From positions 1 to 8,419 of the forward strand of contig CAAGDO010000327.1 in the NCBI GenBank assembly GCA_900768625.1: a stretch of DNA of 8,419 nt. Reading direction: 5' to 3'. Source of the stretch: Bacteroidaceae bacterium (GTDB taxonomy: Bacteria > Bacteroidota > Bacteroidia > Bacteroidales > Bacteroidaceae). Every line of letters begins with the position of its first letter. The first letter of the stretch is position 1. Of this stretch, positions 6,709 through 8,419 are shown in pieces. Made by a program: the position numbers and the translations under genes. The notes beneath the pieces are model-generated. The model searched no databases and was not told the DNA's origin. It saw nothing but the letters and a program-made list of their open reading frames with translations.

Positions 6709-6751
6709 GAAAAAGAGAATGTTAGAGTTGTGTTGGGAAATCCGGCAGATC

Positions 6752-8188
6752 TCATTCCAAGGTGCCCAGCACCTCATCGTTGAGTTTCACCGCAAAGCGC
6801 TTGTTGAGTCCGTCCACCCAGATACGCTCCTTGTCGGCCTGATAGTCAGCCGTCACCTGAGCCTTGGCGTCGAGCCATGTCTTCGGTTGCTTCAGCACCT
6901 TGCCACTCACGCCGCTGACCATGAATCCTGCGGGAGTCTTCGGAGCCTTGTCCGATTTGAAGGCATACGCATCAACGAAGGCATTCTGTCCCTTCGTGCA
7001 GAGGTAGGGACCGCTCACGCTCACCGTCACGCTGTCGGCATTGAAGCGTTGCTTGACCGCTGAGCGCCATTCGCCGTAGGCATTGTCGTTGATATACGCC
7101 TTGAGGAACTTCTTTGCCGCCTTGGCATCCTTTGCGTTCTTGCAGTGGAACACGTAGCCCTTGAAGGAAGGCTCCTTCCATGCATAATCCTTGCGGTGCG
7201 CCTTGAACCAACGCTCCAGTCCGAGCGTGTCCGTGGCCGCCACGTCCCACACCTGACGCTTGCTCACTTCGTAGAGCAGCAATCCGTCGTGGTATTCCTG
7301 AATCAGATAGCGCAAGTCCGCGTTGTCGTTGATGTGGGCGTTCATGACGCTGTCCAACACCGCCTCACGCGTCTGGCGTCCCTTCGAAGCATCCACAATG
7401 CGCTTGATGCGCTGTTCGGCCGAAGCCTCCTCGATGTTCTGTCGCTTCAGAGACACCAGAATTTCCGGCTGCAGTTTCTCGAACGGATCGAGCTGCTTGC
7501 GCTCCGTCATGCGGATGATGTGATAGCCAAAAGGCGAAAGCACCGGCTTCGACGTCTCCCCCTGCTTCAGGGCATAAGCCGCCTCCTCAAATTCCTTCAC
7601 CGTTGTGCCCGGACCGATGAGCGGAAGCTGTCCGCCTTTTGAGGCCGTACCGAGGTCGTTCGAGTATTTCTCTGCCATTTCGGCAAAGTCAGCCCCATGC
7701 TGGAGTGCATCGTAGATGGAATCCGCCTTGGCCTTTGCCGCAGCCTTTTCAGCATCCGAAGCCTTCTGCTTGAGCTGAATCAGAATGTGGGCCGGCCGAA
7801 GCAAGTCCTTTCCGTTGAGCGCCTTCACCGTGTTGTCGTAGACAACGTGGGCGATGGAGTCGATGAACTGCTGGTCGACCATGAACGGTGTCAGCTGCAT
7901 GTCGCGGTAAGTCAGGAATTCGCGCTTGAAGCTCGACAATGTGTCGAGATGCGCCGATTCGGCAGCCGCCACCTTCAGCTTGTAGTTCACAAACATGGGG
8001 ATATATTCCTTCACCGTCTTCTTTTCGACGGCACCTTCCACGTTTCCGTTCTTATTGTAGGAGTAGAGGAATTCCGATTTCGTCACCGGACGTCCGTTGA
8101 TGGTCATCACCACGGGGTCGGCGGCAGTCTGAGCCTGGGCGGAGAGCGCCAGCGCACAGAGCGAAGCGAGTATGAATGAACGTTTCAT
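6752..8188 (-). CDS. Exported parvulin-type peptidyl-prolyl cis-trans isomerase (PpiC/PpiD family)
   Basis: This is a predicted periplasmic foldase of 478 aa. MKRSFILASLCALALSAQAQ is a Sec signal peptide, with likely cleavage after AQA and no lipobox. Residues 25-125 form a helical N-terminal part (VVMTINGRPVTKSEFLYSYN). The parvulin domain is at about 131-232, with RPAHILI (H134), FAEMAEKYSND, KGGQLPLI and SPFGYHIIRM (H223); both conserved histidines are present. Residues 290-478 (YLIQEYHDGLLLYEVSKRQVW onward) form a C-terminal region that I know from Bacteroidetes PPIases; its function is unclear. The gene ends TGA 43 bp before the SurA-like gene, so the two are probably one operon. In Bacteroides such genes occur in clusters of two or three. 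Only a partial promoter is visible upstream. Specific substrates are unknown. Confidence 0.87.
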   Translation of the reverse strand: MKRSFILASLCALALSAQAQTAADPVVMTINGRPVTKSEFLYSYNKNGNVEGAVEKKTVKEYIPMFVNYKLKVAAAESAHLDTLSSFKREFLTYRDMQLTPFMVDQQFIDSIAHVVYDNTVKALNGKDLLRPAHILIQLKQKASDAEKAAAKAKADSIYDALQHGADFAEMAEKYSNDLGTASKGGQLPLIGPGTTVKEFEEAAYALKQGETSKPVLSPFGYHIIRMTERKQLDPFEKLQPEILVSLKRQNIEEASAEQRIKRIVDASKGRQTREAVLDSVMNAHINDNADLRYLIQEYHDGLLLYEVSKRQVWDVAATDTLGLERWFKAHRKDYAWKEPSFKGYVFHCKNAKDAKAAKKFLKAYINDNAYGEWRSAVKQRFNADSVTVSVSGPYLCTKGQNAFVDAYAFKSDKAPKTPAGFMVSGVSGKVLKQPKTWLDAKAQVTADYQADKERIWVDGLNKRFAVKLNDEVLGTLE

Positions 8189-8225
8189 TGTCAGAGTTAG
8201 GAGATGCAGAGTATAAGTAGGTGTT

Positions 8226-8233
8226 CAAAATTA
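8226..8233 (-). promoter_or_regulatory. Possible -7 element for the PPIase operon
   Basis: The minus strand reads TAATTTTG here, matching TAnnTTTG, about 38 bp upstream of the PPIase ATG. No TTTG stands 18-20 nt further upstream (the sequence there is TAGC), so this is only half a promoter. Its first three bases are also the stop codon of the short open frame running in from the right. Confidence 0.35.
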
Positions 8234-8419
8234 TTTTATACTTTCAGCAGGTGCTATTTTCACATTGAAAGCGCGTTCTCGGGCGCATCTGTTTCCTTCG
8301 TTCTCAGTCACATAGCCCGCTATGTTCCTTCGCCCGAAGAAAACAGCTGCATCCCGATAACGCACTTTCAATGTAAAACTCATTTCGACCACCTTCTTAG
8401 CATGCACAGTAAATTGATA
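8231..8419 (-). CDS. Partial open frame through the palindrome, doubtful
   Basis: The minus strand is open from the window edge to a TAA at 8231-8233, giving 62 codons. It contains an internal ATG at codon 13 (MSFTLKVRYRDAAVFFGRR...) and ends APAESIK. I recognise no family. Almost all of it is the 122-bp palindrome, which is also open in at least one frame on the other strand, so openness is weak evidence. It could be the C-terminal end of an upstream gene extended by an inserted repeat, a short repeat-encoded peptide, or non-coding. Confidence 0.2.
   Translation of the reverse strand, partial: YQFTVHAKKVVEMSFTLKVRYRDAAVFFGRRNIAGYVTENEGNRCARERAFNVKIAPAESIK
8257..8378. repeat. 122-bp near-perfect palindrome (REP/MITE-like)
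   Basis: The left arm 8257-8300 and right arm 8335-8378 are reverse complements over 38 matched pairs, with five mismatches and two single-base indels. The centre holds a second, perfect repeat, ACATAGC / GCTATGT (8310-8316 and 8319-8325), at the tip. Two of the mismatches become G-U pairs in minus-strand RNA but are C-A on the plus strand, so folding is a little better in the direction of the PPIase operon. There is no T-run after it. Such length and near symmetry suggest a dispersed palindromic repeat or a miniature mobile element. Copies elsewhere cannot be checked here. Confidence 0.75.

Noticed and set aside
6709..6777. Longer N-terminus for the SurA-like protein starting at 6777
   Set aside because: It overlaps the end of the upstream PPIase and puts 23 residues ahead of a clear signal peptide; the ATG at 6706-6708 fits export and gene spacing.
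5722..6783. Plus-strand open frame of 353 codons opposite the SurA-like gene
   Set aside because: Long only because of codon bias in the true gene; His/Leu/Arg-rich antisense composition without domain features.
1..8419. CRISPR array, insertion sequence, tRNA, phage or defence genes
   Set aside because: No regularly spaced direct repeats, transposase or integrase motifs, tRNA-like cloverleaf or known defence domains were seen on either strand.

Overview
The window looks like chromosomal DNA from a member of the Bacteroidales, most likely Prevotella or a close relative. Three things point there. The L20, L35, IF3, ThrRS and periplasmic PPIase sequences are of the Bacteroidetes type. There is no Shine-Dalgarno-like sequence ahead of most genes. 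Three intergenic regions carry the Bacteroidetes promoter pattern (TTTG, about 19 nt, TAnnTTTG). The genus is an inference; no search was possible.

Left part (1-3520, all minus strand): the classic translation cluster thrS - infC - rpmI - rplT. thrS has a perfect promoter of its own. infC has a second perfect promoter inside the 344-bp thrS-infC spacer, so IF3/L35/L20 can be made independently of ThrRS. That spacer also holds a long hairpin with a perfect 13-bp outer stem (1442-1508). rplT is cut by the window edge after 34 codons and has an in-frame TAG at codon 29, where the family has lysine. This could be a sequence error near a contig end or a real lesion or recoding.

Middle (3521-5312): a divergent promoter region, then a plus-strand NhaC-type Na+/H+ antiporter that starts with GTG. 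After it come an imperfect inverted repeat and a very strong bidirectional terminator (5255-5312) shared with the convergent genes on the right.

Right part (5313-8419, minus strand): a two-gene operon of exported parvulin-type peptidyl-prolyl isomerases that probably help fold outer-membrane and periplasmic proteins. The first gene encodes one parvulin domain with both conserved histidines. The second is SurA-like, with two parvulin domains that each keep only one of the two histidines. Upstream of the pair is a roughly 122-bp near-perfect palindrome (8257-8378), probably a dispersed palindromic repeat or MITE-like element. It lies inside a short open frame that runs off the window.

Most of the window is conserved housekeeping sequence. 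I see no CRISPR array, transposase, tRNA, rRNA or recognisable defence system. The unexplained material is in the spacers: the two long hairpins and the rplT stop codon.
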